Part shown: positions 1 to 8,196 of the stretch, one piece after another
Position numbering within the stretch: position 1 is the stretch's first letter
How the letters are laid out: the number at the start of each line of letters is the position of its first letter
Assembly: GCA_046154185.1 (NCBI GenBank)
Contig: JBJXGE010000055.1
Span: 1 to 41,994, forward strand
Length of the DNA: 41,994 bases
Direction: 5' to 3'
Origin: JBJXGE01 sp046154185
GTDB lineage: Bacteria > Planctomycetota > UBA8108 > UBA1146 > JAJFFE01
Program-made: the position numbers and the translations under genes
The notes under the pieces: generated by a model
What the model saw: only the letters and a program-made list of their open reading frames with translations
Told to the model about the DNA's origin: nothing
Databases searched by the model: none

Positions 1-248
1 GGGTTAGGCTTGGTCGCGAGCGACCGAGCGAAACCGGAGGCGACCTGCCTGGTCGTTGAGGATTTCGCGACGGAGGAGCGAGCAAGAGTGACCCGAGGCT
101 GCCCGGACAAAGAGGGTCAAAGTTGCCTGACAGCGCACGAGCTCGATCGGGCTGCGACTCTGCGGCGTCGATTCAAGGCGGGGGCCAAGTCCCCGCGACA
201 AACGAGAACTGAATGCCGCCACGCTTTGCGACGCTGAGAAGTTCGACA
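1..248. other. Upstream region of the Kelch lipoprotein gene, no gene seen
   Basis: No convincing coding sequence is visible. The short open frames on both strands lack a ribosome-binding site and any recognisable protein. A hairpin lies at 178-196 (GCGGGG, loop of 7, CCCCGC), but no T-run follows it, so it is not a good terminator. No clear sigma-70 promoter was found. The region presumably holds the leader of the gene that starts at 249. Confidence 0.4.
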
Positions 249-2459
249 ATGCCCGCGCTGCCGAGTGTATTTTTCTGCGGTTTATTTTTCTGCGGAGTTA
301 TCAGCTTCGGGCTCGTCGGCTGCCAACGCGCGACCCAGCGGCCGGAGTTACTGTACTGCGTCTTCCTCGACGACAAGATTGCCAATCACCGCCTTGATAG
401 AGGCGAGCACCTGATCCTCGGCTTCTCGACGCGCGTTGAGCTCAAGCAACCCGTGCGCGCGGGAGTGCGATTTCTCCCCACGGTCGATGCACCGGCGTAC
501 ACGCTGATGCCGCCCGATCCGGCCGTCATCCCAACCCTGCCGCTCGATCGGCGCAATTTGGTGATCGAGTTGCGCGACGATTGGCAGCGCGCGCCGGCGC
601 AACTCGTCGATCGATTCGGCGAAGCGGACACGCCGGATGCCATCGGCGTCGAGCTCGACTTCGACGAAATCGCGGTCCTCGTCGATACCGCAGGTCGTGC
701 GCTCGTCGGCCGCAGTCGCAGCGTCGACTTGGCGCCGACTCCGCTTCCACCGATCGAGATCGAGGGGGCCTCGTGGGTCGATGAAGATCACGGATTCACC
801 GTCAACGAAGGCGATCTTCTCGTTCTGAACTTCAGCGCCGAAGTATCCCCGGCCGCGCCGCTCAAGTCGGCTCGCCTTGTCGTGCCGGCGGACCTGCTGA
901 TCTTGCCGGTGGCCGGCGACCGACTCGACGACGGCAAGCGGCCGGCCCGCATCCTGGAAAGCGGCACCGCTCAGCGGTCACTTCGGATCGTGTTGGGTTC
1001 GAGCCCGCAACTCACGCCGGGCGGCGAGTTCGCACTCGACGCAGTCGAGCGCGGCGCTCCGAGCGGCATTGCGTTGCGCGGCACGGAGATTCGGCCGCAG
1101 ATGCAAATCGTCGCTGCGCACGACTCGATGACCGGAGCTATCGGCCGCGGCACGATCGACATCGAAGGCGACTGCGAACCGTTCACGGCAACCACGATCG
1201 ATTTTGATCCCGCGAACGCCGTGTTGGAGGGCGTCGTCGCGACCGAGCTGCCGGACGGTTCGGTGCTCTTCACCGGCGGTCGCGCGACGGCCGCGGGACA
1301 AGGGGCAAGCTTCTTGTCGAACGCGTATCTTTTCGGACCCGAGCCGGGGCGCTGGCGCGGACCATTTCCCCTCGCGGCGCGCCGCGAAGGACACTCCGCG
1401 ACATATCTACGCGGCGCCGACGGCAACGCCGAGACTGCTGACGATTTCGTTGTCATCTCCGGCGGCACGGACAACTCGCGCGGTGAACCGGTCGACTCGG
1501 TCGAACTGTTTTTTCCGTTCGTGCCCGGCGAACCGCAGGTGCGAATTGCGGAGGATCGCAGCGGATTCTGGAAAGCACGCGCGTACCACACGGCGCATGC
1601 GCTGCTCGAGTCCAATCGGCTGCTCGTGTGCGGCGGGTACGGTCGGGACGGTCGACTCAACGATCAGATTCAGCTCCTTGAGTTTCACACGGAGAGCGGC
1701 GAGTCGACATCGGCGCGGGCCGGCTTCGACGCAATCAACAAGCACCTGCTCACGCATCCGCGAGCGCACCACCAGTCGATATTGCTCGAGCGAAACGGAC
1801 TCACGCTGCTTTTTGTATACGGCGGCTTCGGTGAGTTCGGCCAACAGCTCGGCGTCTCGCGCGCGTGGAGTCGGACGCTCGACGCGCCCGAAGTCATCCA
1901 TTTTTCCGAGAACCTCTACACGGCCGCGAACGTGGATTTGCCGGCTGACAAGCCGCCGCCCGGCGAGCGCATCGGGCACCGTTTGATTTTGCTCGACGAA
2001 GAGAGTTTTCCGGTGCTCCTCGTCGGCGGCAGTCATACGAACAAGTTCAACCCGGAATTCCTGGCGCATGACAATAATTGCGCGGAAGCCTGGCGGCTCG
2101 AGATCGATCCACGGCTTGATCCGCCGATCCAGTATCGCAGCGCCGGGCGACTGCTCGCGAATCGGCGCGACTTCGCGGCGGTGCTCTTGCCGGATCGCAA
2201 AGTCCTGATCGCCGGGGGCATGGAATTCTCGAGCCAAGCTCCGGGCGGCGGTGACGACGCGCAAGTGTCGGTGCGCGTCGAGATCTTCAGTCCCGATCTC
2301 GAAGAGCCACAGTTCGAGTATTTTTGCCGCGATCTCTTATGCCCGCGCAGCCAATTTGCCGCGGCGCGATTCGGCGAAAACCAGTGGATCTTCTTGGGCG
2401 GCACGGGCGCGACGCCAGCCGTCGCGGCCGAAATCTACACGTGGCAAGAGCGGCCTTAA
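249..2459 (+). CDS. Kelch-repeat beta-propeller lipoprotein
   Basis: The product is a secreted lipoprotein of about 736 residues. The ATG at 249 is preferred over the in-frame ATG at 213 because it directly opens a signal peptide with a lipobox ending LVGC near residue 25. The purine-rich GAGAAG upstream could be its ribosome-binding site. The N-terminal half has no family I recognise. The C-terminal half has at least five Kelch-type blades, each with a hydrophobic strand and a GG pair: VLFTGG, FVVISGG, LLVCGG, LLVGGS and KVLIAGG. Such propellers usually act in surface binding or as galactose-oxidase-like scaffolds, and no catalytic residues are recognisable here. The gene stands alone and converges on the secretion cluster. 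Function is unknown beyond the fold. Confidence 0.8.
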   Translation: MPALPSVFFCGLFFCGVISFGLVGCQRATQRPELLYCVFLDDKIANHRLDRGEHLILGFSTRVELKQPVRAGVRFLPTVDAPAYTLMPPDPAVIPTLPLDRRNLVIELRDDWQRAPAQLVDRFGEADTPDAIGVELDFDEIAVLVDTAGRALVGRSRSVDLAPTPLPPIEIEGASWVDEDHGFTVNEGDLLVLNFSAEVSPAAPLKSARLVVPADLLILPVAGDRLDDGKRPARILESGTAQRSLRIVLGSSPQLTPGGEFALDAVERGAPSGIALRGTEIRPQMQIVAAHDSMTGAIGRGTIDIEGDCEPFTATTIDFDPANAVLEGVVATELPDGSVLFTGGRATAAGQGASFLSNAYLFGPEPGRWRGPFPLAARREGHSATYLRGADGNAETADDFVVISGGTDNSRGEPVDSVELFFPFVPGEPQVRIAEDRSGFWKARAYHTAHALLESNRLLVCGGYGRDGRLNDQIQLLEFHTESGESTSARAGFDAINKHLLTHPRAHHQSILLERNGLTLLFVYGGFGEFGQQLGVSRAWSRTLDAPEVIHFSENLYTAANVDLPADKPPPGERIGHRLILLDEESFPVLLVGGSHTNKFNPEFLAHDNNCAEAWRLEIDPRLDPPIQYRSAGRLLANRRDFAAVLLPDRKVLIAGGMEFSSQAPGGGDDAQVSVRVEIFSPDLEEPQFEYFCRDLLCPRSQFAAARFGENQWIFLGGTGATPAVAAEIYTWQERP

Positions 2460-2512
2460 AGTTCGTAACAGGAACCGCGAGTTCGAGCCTCGAAATCGCG
2501 GGCGACTCACCC

Positions 2513-2653
2513 TCACGAGACCCGGACGAGATTGATCCCCGAGGCGGCGACCCGGATCAGGACCTCGCCGGACACCGGCGGCGGCAACTCCATTTCGCCG
2601 ACGACCAGGACCTCGTCCGCCGGACCCACCTTCTCGTACCAAGCGGCGTTCAT
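2513..2653 (-). pseudogene. N-terminal remnant of a quinone oxidoreductase (MDR family)
   Basis: A 46-codon frame reads MNAAWYEKVGPADEVLVVGE, then a Pro-Pro-Pro turn and a GEVLIRVAASGIN stretch. This closely follows the start of NADPH:quinone oxidoreductases of the medium-chain dehydrogenase family, which normally continue GxNPSDVK. Here the frame departs right after GIN and reaches TGA. Removing one T after the AAT codon would restore NPS, which suggests a frameshift, but homology does not resume afterwards and the next stretch runs into the 3' end of the Kelch gene. The rest of the family (about 280 residues, with the Rossmann domain) is absent. I read this as a decayed fragment. The remaining intergenic DNA (2460-2512 and 2654-2846) shows nothing else. 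Confidence 0.7.
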
Positions 2654-2846
2654 CGTGGCGGATCTTTACTTCACCGCATCAGAAGTTGTGAGCGGAGCGA
2701 ACCCAAGGAGACACTCGCGGTCGGGGCATATGAGCGTACGGTGGTGCCACTCCGTCTTTCGGTCGCGACCCGAGTCGCTCGTCGCTCACTATGAGATCAC
2801 GGCCGAAGTAGTACTGTTTTGGGGCGTGCGCTCAGCGTCAGCGCAG

Positions 2847-3401
2847 TTAGGGATTCGTGGACGTGCCGCTATAGGTGACGAGCTTGATGTCGGAACTCCA
2901 CTCATCCTTGTCGCCCGAGCCTTTGCGGTTGAACTGCATCGACTTGATGCTGATGTGGCTCTTCATGCTGAGGAGGTTGAAGACGAAATGCAGTAACCCG
3001 GAGCGCAATGACGTTTCCTTGAACGACAGCGATGCTTCTTGCTCGCTGATGTTCGTGCCCGGCAACACTTTTGAACCTTGTGCGGAGAGACTGCCGATTT
3101 TCAGCGCCTTGCCGGAGGCTTCCAACACTTCATTCACGTCGTTTTGAATTGAAGTGGAGACTTTCGCGCTCTCCGCCTTGCGCCGATACTCGCGCAAGGT
3201 CTCTTTGCTTTCCTGTTTCTGCAGCAGATCCGTCAGGTTCTTGTAGCGTGAAAACTGCTTGTCGCGCTCGGCGCGCTCGCGCGGTCCGCGGAAACCGCCG
3301 TAGAAAACGCCCCAGCAGCCGAAGAAGATCGCCATCAAATAGAAAGTGAGCAGACAAATCTGCAGAAGATCGTTCGCCGTGCTCTTACCGCTCGCCGCCA
3401 T
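2847..3401 (-). CDS. GspM/PilO-like secretion platform protein
   Basis: This 184-residue bitopic membrane protein has a short cytoplasmic N terminus, one membrane helix at about residues 13-33, a charged coiled-coil stretch at about 45-85 and a small periplasmic domain. That layout is the one seen in GspM and PilO, which pair with GspL or PilN in the inner-membrane platform of type II secretion and type IV pili. Sequence similarity to named members cannot be judged by eye, so the call rests on architecture and position. The gene lies 4 bp after the GspL-like gene and is the last of the cluster. No intrinsic terminator with a T-run was found downstream. Confidence is moderate for family and high that the gene is real. 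Confidence 0.65.
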   Translation of the reverse strand: MAASGKSTANDLLQICLLTFYLMAIFFGCWGVFYGGFRGPRERAERDKQFSRYKNLTDLLQKQESKETLREYRRKAESAKVSTSIQNDVNEVLEASGKALKIGSLSAQGSKVLPGTNISEQEASLSFKETSLRSGLLHFVFNLLSMKSHISIKSMQFNRKGSGDKDEWSSDIKLVTYSGTSTNP

Positions 3402-3405
3402 CGTC

Positions 3406-5367
3406 TTATCCCGCCTTTACCGCTTTGAGACGGCACTCGTACGTCACCCGATAGGTGTTGGTCTTGGAATCTAGATTGATGGAGCCGACGGCGTCGGCCA
3501 GTTTGCAATCCGGCAGCTTGCACTGCGCCTGGATGGCCTTATCGACTTTTTGGTAGTCCTCTTCCGTTGGCACGAAGAATACGAACGTGCTCTTACTCTC
3601 CAATTGCGAGTTGATGTTGATCGATTGATGGATCGGGTAGACATCGGCCGCCTTCTTCACGCCGGTCATGAAGTCCATGAGAATTTTCATCGGGTTCTCG
3701 TACTGCTTGATCCTGCTACTCGACGATTTCTCGCCGCTCATCTCTTTGAGCTTCCGCTCCGCGGCCAGAAAATAGTCCGGACTCTTGGTGTTCTGGAGAT
3801 TCGGCTCGATCTCAAAAAACTTGCGGTAGATCTCAGCTTGCTGAGCGAGCAAAACCCGGTTCTCTTCTTGGTAGGAGCGATACTGGTGGAACTGCCGGAC
3901 TCCCCAAATCAGCAAGAACCCGCAAAGCAAGAGTCCGGCCACCGTGAGTGATGGCATGAGTCGTTGAAACCGCCGCTCGAAGCGAAACTCCTCTTTGCGA
4001 AAATCGAAACTCGTCAAGCCGTGACCAAGTCCGCGAAGACCCAGTCCACAAGCGACGGCCCCCGTGCGGTTGAGCTCGGCCACATCGCCATCCCAAGTGA
4101 TCGGGAAACCACCGCCAAGATCTAAGAAGGTCGCGTCGACTTCAAAGTGCTCGCTCAAACGGGGCGCGAGTTGGAGCGCTCCCGCCAACGGCCCCGAAAC
4201 AACGATGAGATCGAGCGCTCCGGTCATGAGATAACTCGCAAACGTGCGTTCGATTTCCACCACGAGACGATCGACCGGCGACAGTTCGCGATGTTCCGCG
4301 AGCGCGAGTGACGTCGCCGTGCTCATTTCGACGGCCGCCGCGCCGCCTTTTGCAGCTGCACCGCGCTTGGCGGTCTTCGCGGCCGCGGACTTGCCCGAGC
4401 GCGCGCCAGAATTTGCTACTTCGGACGTCGTCGAGCTCGTCGTTGCTGCGCCTTGCGCATCCGCCGCGCTCGCCCCGCCCGCCCCACCCACGCCGCGCAG
4501 CGTGTTGTACTCATCATCGGTGAGCAGTACGAACGGCACGTCCTCGTCCTTGAGTTCATCTTCTCCACGATCGAGTTCTTCTAGCGAACGTTCGATCGCG
4601 TCGAAGCGGCTCGCGAGATCTTGCTTCAAGGATTCGGCGCTGCCCGGCCAGATCTGCCCGTTCGGCGACTCATTTGCGCCGTTCGGCGATTCGCCATCGA
4701 CGGCAATTCCGGCCGCACCGGCGCCGCGCGTCGACGCCGGGTCGGAATCCGCTCGATTCCAGATGGCCCGAACCTTCACGATCCGATTCTTCTCCAACAT
4801 CACGAAGCGCGTGCTGTCCTCGCCCACATCGATCAACAGCACGGTCTGCTCGCCGGTATAGAGCGGCGTGCTAGCGAAGGCGGACGCGAGCGCGGTCGCG
4901 TCGAGTTCGACGACCGCAGGATCGATTTGCTGCGCCGTGAGTTCCGCTAAATGCGCTTTCAACTTTGTTTTCGGCGCGGCGCAAATCAGCAAGCGGCTCG
5001 ATTCCTCGGTGCTCGAGCACTTGAGATACTCGACGACGACATCTTCGATGGCATACGCGTGGAGATAGTTCTCCGCCTCAAAGCGTACGGTCTTGGCGAT
5101 CTGTTCATCGCGCGTGAACGGTACTGAAATCTCGCGGATGATCGCTTGCCGCGCGTCGAGGCACGTCACGAATTCCATCCGCTGATTCTCTTTGTGCGCG
5201 ACGATTTCGCCGAGCACGGTCGAAATTGCGGCCTGGCGCTCTTCCGGCGTCTCGCCTTCGAGCGGCTCTTCACGGTAATCGACGAGGGTGTACTTCTTCG
5301 CCGACCCGGAAAAGATGGCCAAGCGCAAGGCATTGTGCGTGATTTCGAGCCCAGCGGTGCGCGTCAC
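3406..5367 (-). CDS. GspL-like protein (PilM-type actin fold fused to PilN-like region)
   Basis: The 653-residue product begins with a PilM-like actin-fold domain: GLEITHNALRLAIF at the N terminus, the switch region SVPFTRDEQIAKTVRFEAEN, and a phosphate-binding-like LLIDVGEDSTRFV. A membrane helix follows at about 473-490, then a coiled coil and a periplasmic ferredoxin-like region resembling PilN. A PilM-PilN fusion is the definition of GspL, which couples the secretion ATPase to the inner-membrane platform. Unusually, roughly residues 200-345 of the cytoplasmic part form a low-complexity insert rich in Ala, Ser, Gly, Lys and acidic residues. The start is GTG at 5367, sharing its first G with the TAG stop of the preceding gene (TAGTG), so translation is likely coupled. 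Confidence 0.75.
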   Translation of the reverse strand: MTRTAGLEITHNALRLAIFSGSAKKYTLVDYREEPLEGETPEERQAAISTVLGEIVAHKENQRMEFVTCLDARQAIIREISVPFTRDEQIAKTVRFEAENYLHAYAIEDVVVEYLKCSSTEESSRLLICAAPKTKLKAHLAELTAQQIDPAVVELDATALASAFASTPLYTGEQTVLLIDVGEDSTRFVMLEKNRIVKVRAIWNRADSDPASTRGAGAAGIAVDGESPNGANESPNGQIWPGSAESLKQDLASRFDAIERSLEELDRGEDELKDEDVPFVLLTDDEYNTLRGVGGAGGASAADAQGAATTSSTTSEVANSGARSGKSAAAKTAKRGAAAKGGAAAVEMSTATSLALAEHRELSPVDRLVVEIERTFASYLMTGALDLIVVSGPLAGALQLAPRLSEHFEVDATFLDLGGGFPITWDGDVAELNRTGAVACGLGLRGLGHGLTSFDFRKEEFRFERRFQRLMPSLTVAGLLLCGFLLIWGVRQFHQYRSYQEENRVLLAQQAEIYRKFFEIEPNLQNTKSPDYFLAAERKLKEMSGEKSSSSRIKQYENPMKILMDFMTGVKKAADVYPIHQSININSQLESKSTFVFFVPTEEDYQKVDKAIQAQCKLPDCKLADAVGSINLDSKTNTYRVTYECRLKAVKAG

Positions 5368-6344
5368 TACGGCTTATTTTCCTTCTCGAGTTCTTTCATC
5401 GCCGACTTGATTTTCTCGATTTCTTCCGGCGTGCCATTCTCGCCGGCTTGCTTGAGCGCCTTCTCGAGCTCTTGCATTTGTTCCGTCGTGACCGTCTTTG
5501 CCGCGGCATCTTTCGCCGCCGCATCGACCGGCTGGGCCGCTGGCGGCGGCGTGTTGGGTTGCGCCGCGAAACGCTCGGACGCTAGTGTCGCCGATTTCTC
5601 GACTTCGTCCGGAGTCGGGATCTTGCCGACGAGTGTCCACAAACCGTCGCGCATTTCGACGAGCTGTGCGCGCGGCTCACCCAACAACTCGTGCTCGTAG
5701 CCGCTCTCGCGATAGACGATCCGATTTCTCTCGCCTGCCTCGATCAGCAAGATTTCGATTTCCTTGTCATCGATCTTCGTGGTCGCTCCTTGCCGTACGA
5801 CTCGGTACTCGAGAACCGGACCCCCGCGGGATTTGCCGGGTCGACCGCGCGCCGAGGACTTTGGTCTCGTCGTGGCCGGCGTCCGCGTCGTCGCACGATT
5901 CCCGCCCTTGGCGACTGCGGCGGCGGCTCCAGCGGCGCCACCCCCATCGGCGCTCCCCTGGCGAATGTTCGCCATCGGCAACGTCCCGCCGACGAACACA
6001 CTCATGAGCTCCCAACCGGCGAGGCAACCTTCGGGTTTGTTCAGTTGCTCCGACTTGGGCGGCGCCGCGACAGCTTGTGGCGGCGGCTTCACGCGGTAAA
6101 CCCAGCCGATTAGGTCGGTGACTTCCTTCGGGTCCTTGCTGCCCTGCTGCTTAGTGTCGGACACCTTGAACTTCTCGGGGTCCTCCAGCTGGCCGACCGG
6201 GACGGTATCGTAGGAGCCGCCGTTCTTCTTGTCGCCGAGGCCGCCGAAAAACCGGAAGGCGCCGGTCGCCACCGCGACCATCAGCACGACATTGATCGCG
6301 ACCATCGACCATCGCAGCGCAAACATGCTCAAAAAACGAAACAT
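5367..6344 (-). CDS. GspC/PilP-like inner-membrane secretion protein
   Basis: The product has 325 residues with a single N-terminal membrane helix (about 12-33) and a Gly/Ala/Lys-rich linker around 150-175. Next comes a small beta-rich domain that includes YRVVRQGATTKIDDKEIEIL and ends near PTPDEV. The C terminus is a charged helix rich in Glu and Lys. One helix, a flexible linker and a homology-region-like beta domain is the plan of GspC and PilP, which link the inner-membrane platform to the secretin. The gene lies between GspK and the GspL-like gene, which supports the role. I cannot separate GspC from PilP from the sequence alone. The ATG at 6344 is the first sensible start ahead of the helix. 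Confidence 0.55.
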   Translation of the reverse strand: MFRFLSMFALRWSMVAINVVLMVAVATGAFRFFGGLGDKKNGGSYDTVPVGQLEDPEKFKVSDTKQQGSKDPKEVTDLIGWVYRVKPPPQAVAAPPKSEQLNKPEGCLAGWELMSVFVGGTLPMANIRQGSADGGGAAGAAAAVAKGGNRATTRTPATTRPKSSARGRPGKSRGGPVLEYRVVRQGATTKIDDKEIEILLIEAGERNRIVYRESGYEHELLGEPRAQLVEMRDGLWTLVGKIPTPDEVEKSATLASERFAAQPNTPPPAAQPVDAAAKDAAAKTVTTEQMQELEKALKQAGENGTPEEIEKIKSAMKELEKENKP

Positions 6345-6456
6345 GGCGATGCTGCATCCCTTCTCAGGAAGCGTTTCCAGAACTCACAGAGTCCACAAGA
6401 TACCGCCGCCGCGCACCGAACGCGACACCGATCACACGAGTCATTGCGGCCGCGCC

Positions 6457-7986
6457 TCACTGCGTCAATTCGCGCCAGGCGAGTACGGTGACTTTGTTGT
6501 TCCGCCGCAAGATGACGACCTCGGCATCGAGCTTGCGCTGGTCCCGCTCCGCGTGCATTTCCGCCGTGAAGAACGTGCTCTTGAAAACCGCGAATGGCTC
6601 CCACGCCGCTTTCATGTGATCCCACGGACTCTTGTCCGTGCCGGCGATCGGCACCTGCCATTCCTCGTCGACGTCGATCGCCGAAATGTCGGTGAACGCC
6701 TTGAACACGTTGAAGGTCTTGCTCTCCGTGCCGGTATCGGTGGCATCGTCGGTCTCGGTGGCGGCGGCATCGTCTTCCTCTTCTTCTTCCGGCGGGTAAG
6801 AATTCAAATGGTCGTCGATCCGCAACACGATCTCGCGCGCGAGTTCGAACTCGAGCTCGAAGAGCAATGCCATCAGCACTTCGGGAGACACCGTGTTCAT
6901 GTTGAGCTTGCCGGTCGTGTAGGCCGTGAAGACATGCCGAATGCCAAGCGCGCGTGGCTCCGACACGACGCCACCCGTCTCGCCAAGGTCCGGATCCTCG
7001 AGAAAACCCGGAATACTCTCGCCGCCGAAACCATCCATGAAGTTTTCAAACGGGTCTTCGGCGAATTCAGCGTCGGGGTCCGCTTCGCGCGCCACTTCCT
7101 CGGGATCGCGCGGCCCGTTCCAAAGCTCGGAGGTCATGGCCGGCAGCTGCCGCATCTCCTTCATGCTGCGGATGCGGCGCGTCGCTTCGTCGGAGACGCG
7201 GTCGAGCACCCAATCGACGATCTGCGCCGCGACCACGTCGGCAACCGGCGTTTCTTCGTAGTCAAAGCCGATCTGCCGGTTGTGATCGATCACGTGCTGC
7301 ACGAGCCGCGAGACCATTTCCTTGGTTAGCTCGATACGCTCAGTCGACGGCAAGATGTACTCCTCAACTTCCTCGTCATCGTCGGGATCGTCCGTCGGCG
7401 GCGCGGTCGGATCAGATGGTGTCGGCGGAATCGGTGGAGTCGTGGGTGGCACGCCGCCGACCTGCGTCGGATTGAGCGGATCGTCCGGGTCTTCCGTCGT
7501 CACATAGCGAAACAAATCGTTGAGGCTGAGTCGTCCCTCGCCATCGTTCATCCGCAGTTCGATATTGACGTCATTGAGTTGCTCGCGATGAAGCCGCATG
7601 AATTCTTCGTGCCGACTATCAAAAGTCGCGGCGGTCGCGCCGGCGCCGGGCGTCACGGGCGGAGGCGCGATATCACCGGCACCGCCGCCACCACCCGTGG
7701 GATCACCGCTGCCGGCGCCGTCTTCGATGTCGTTACTCCAATCCTCATAGACTTTGTGCAGCGTTGAGCGCACCGTCGCTTGCAAGGTGTAAGACATCTC
7801 GAGATACCCGCGATTGTTGTGCGCCACCTGCTCTTCGATCTTGGTCGTGATGACGAGCTGAGAAATGAGGATCGTCAAGACCACGACGACGAGCAGCACG
7901 ATGAAGAGCGCCATGCCGCGGTCGCGACCGCCCGTGTCCAACTCACCGGTGTCCAACTCACGTTGATTGACGTATTGAGAATGCAT
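6457..7986 (-). CDS. gspK: General secretion pathway protein K (minor pseudopilin)
   Basis: GspK caps the pseudopilus tip in type II secretion. The ATG at 7986 gives 509 residues and a 24-residue charged leader ending RDRG. Prepilin peptidase would cut there, ahead of the hydrophobic stretch MALFIVLLVVVVLTILISQL. Position +5 is Ile, not Glu, as is usual for GspK. The body has SAM-like helical regions with LNMNTVSPEVL, the typical helix-hairpin-helix core of the family. It is longer than usual (about 330 residues in many species) because of a Pro/Thr/Asp-rich insert near residues 175-225 and an acidic Glu/Asp/Thr stretch further on. The leader contains ELDTG twice in tandem. The gene is the first of the cluster; no other pseudopilin or secretin gene is in view. 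Confidence 0.8.
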   Translation of the reverse strand: MHSQYVNQRELDTGELDTGGRDRGMALFIVLLVVVVLTILISQLVITTKIEEQVAHNNRGYLEMSYTLQATVRSTLHKVYEDWSNDIEDGAGSGDPTGGGGGAGDIAPPPVTPGAGATAATFDSRHEEFMRLHREQLNDVNIELRMNDGEGRLSLNDLFRYVTTEDPDDPLNPTQVGGVPPTTPPIPPTPSDPTAPPTDDPDDDEEVEEYILPSTERIELTKEMVSRLVQHVIDHNRQIGFDYEETPVADVVAAQIVDWVLDRVSDEATRRIRSMKEMRQLPAMTSELWNGPRDPEEVAREADPDAEFAEDPFENFMDGFGGESIPGFLEDPDLGETGGVVSEPRALGIRHVFTAYTTGKLNMNTVSPEVLMALLFELEFELAREIVLRIDDHLNSYPPEEEEEDDAAATETDDATDTGTESKTFNVFKAFTDISAIDVDEEWQVPIAGTDKSPWDHMKAAWEPFAVFKSTFFTAEMHAERDQRKLDAEVVILRRNNKVTVLAWRELTQ

Positions 7987-8196
7987 GCCGGTGGCAAGGC
8001 AAAGGAGTGGCCAATGGTCGAAATTTCTCGGCCCCGTGCCGGCGAGGCCCAATTTCGTAAGGGGTTAGGACAGCGGAGATTAGTTCACACCGCGCGGCAT
8101 ACGGCCGGCCGTCGAGAGGCGCGACCGCGCCGACTTTCGGTTCGGCCGGTCCTTTTGCGGACGCTTTGTATGAAATTCCAACAAGCGTCGTGGCCG

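Noticed and set aside
178..196. Hairpin GCGGGG/CCCCGC as a terminator
   Set aside because: No T-run follows on either strand.
10..237. Short open frames on both strands at the left edge
   Set aside because: No ribosome-binding site, no family resemblance and Arg-rich composition typical of chance frames in GC-rich DNA.
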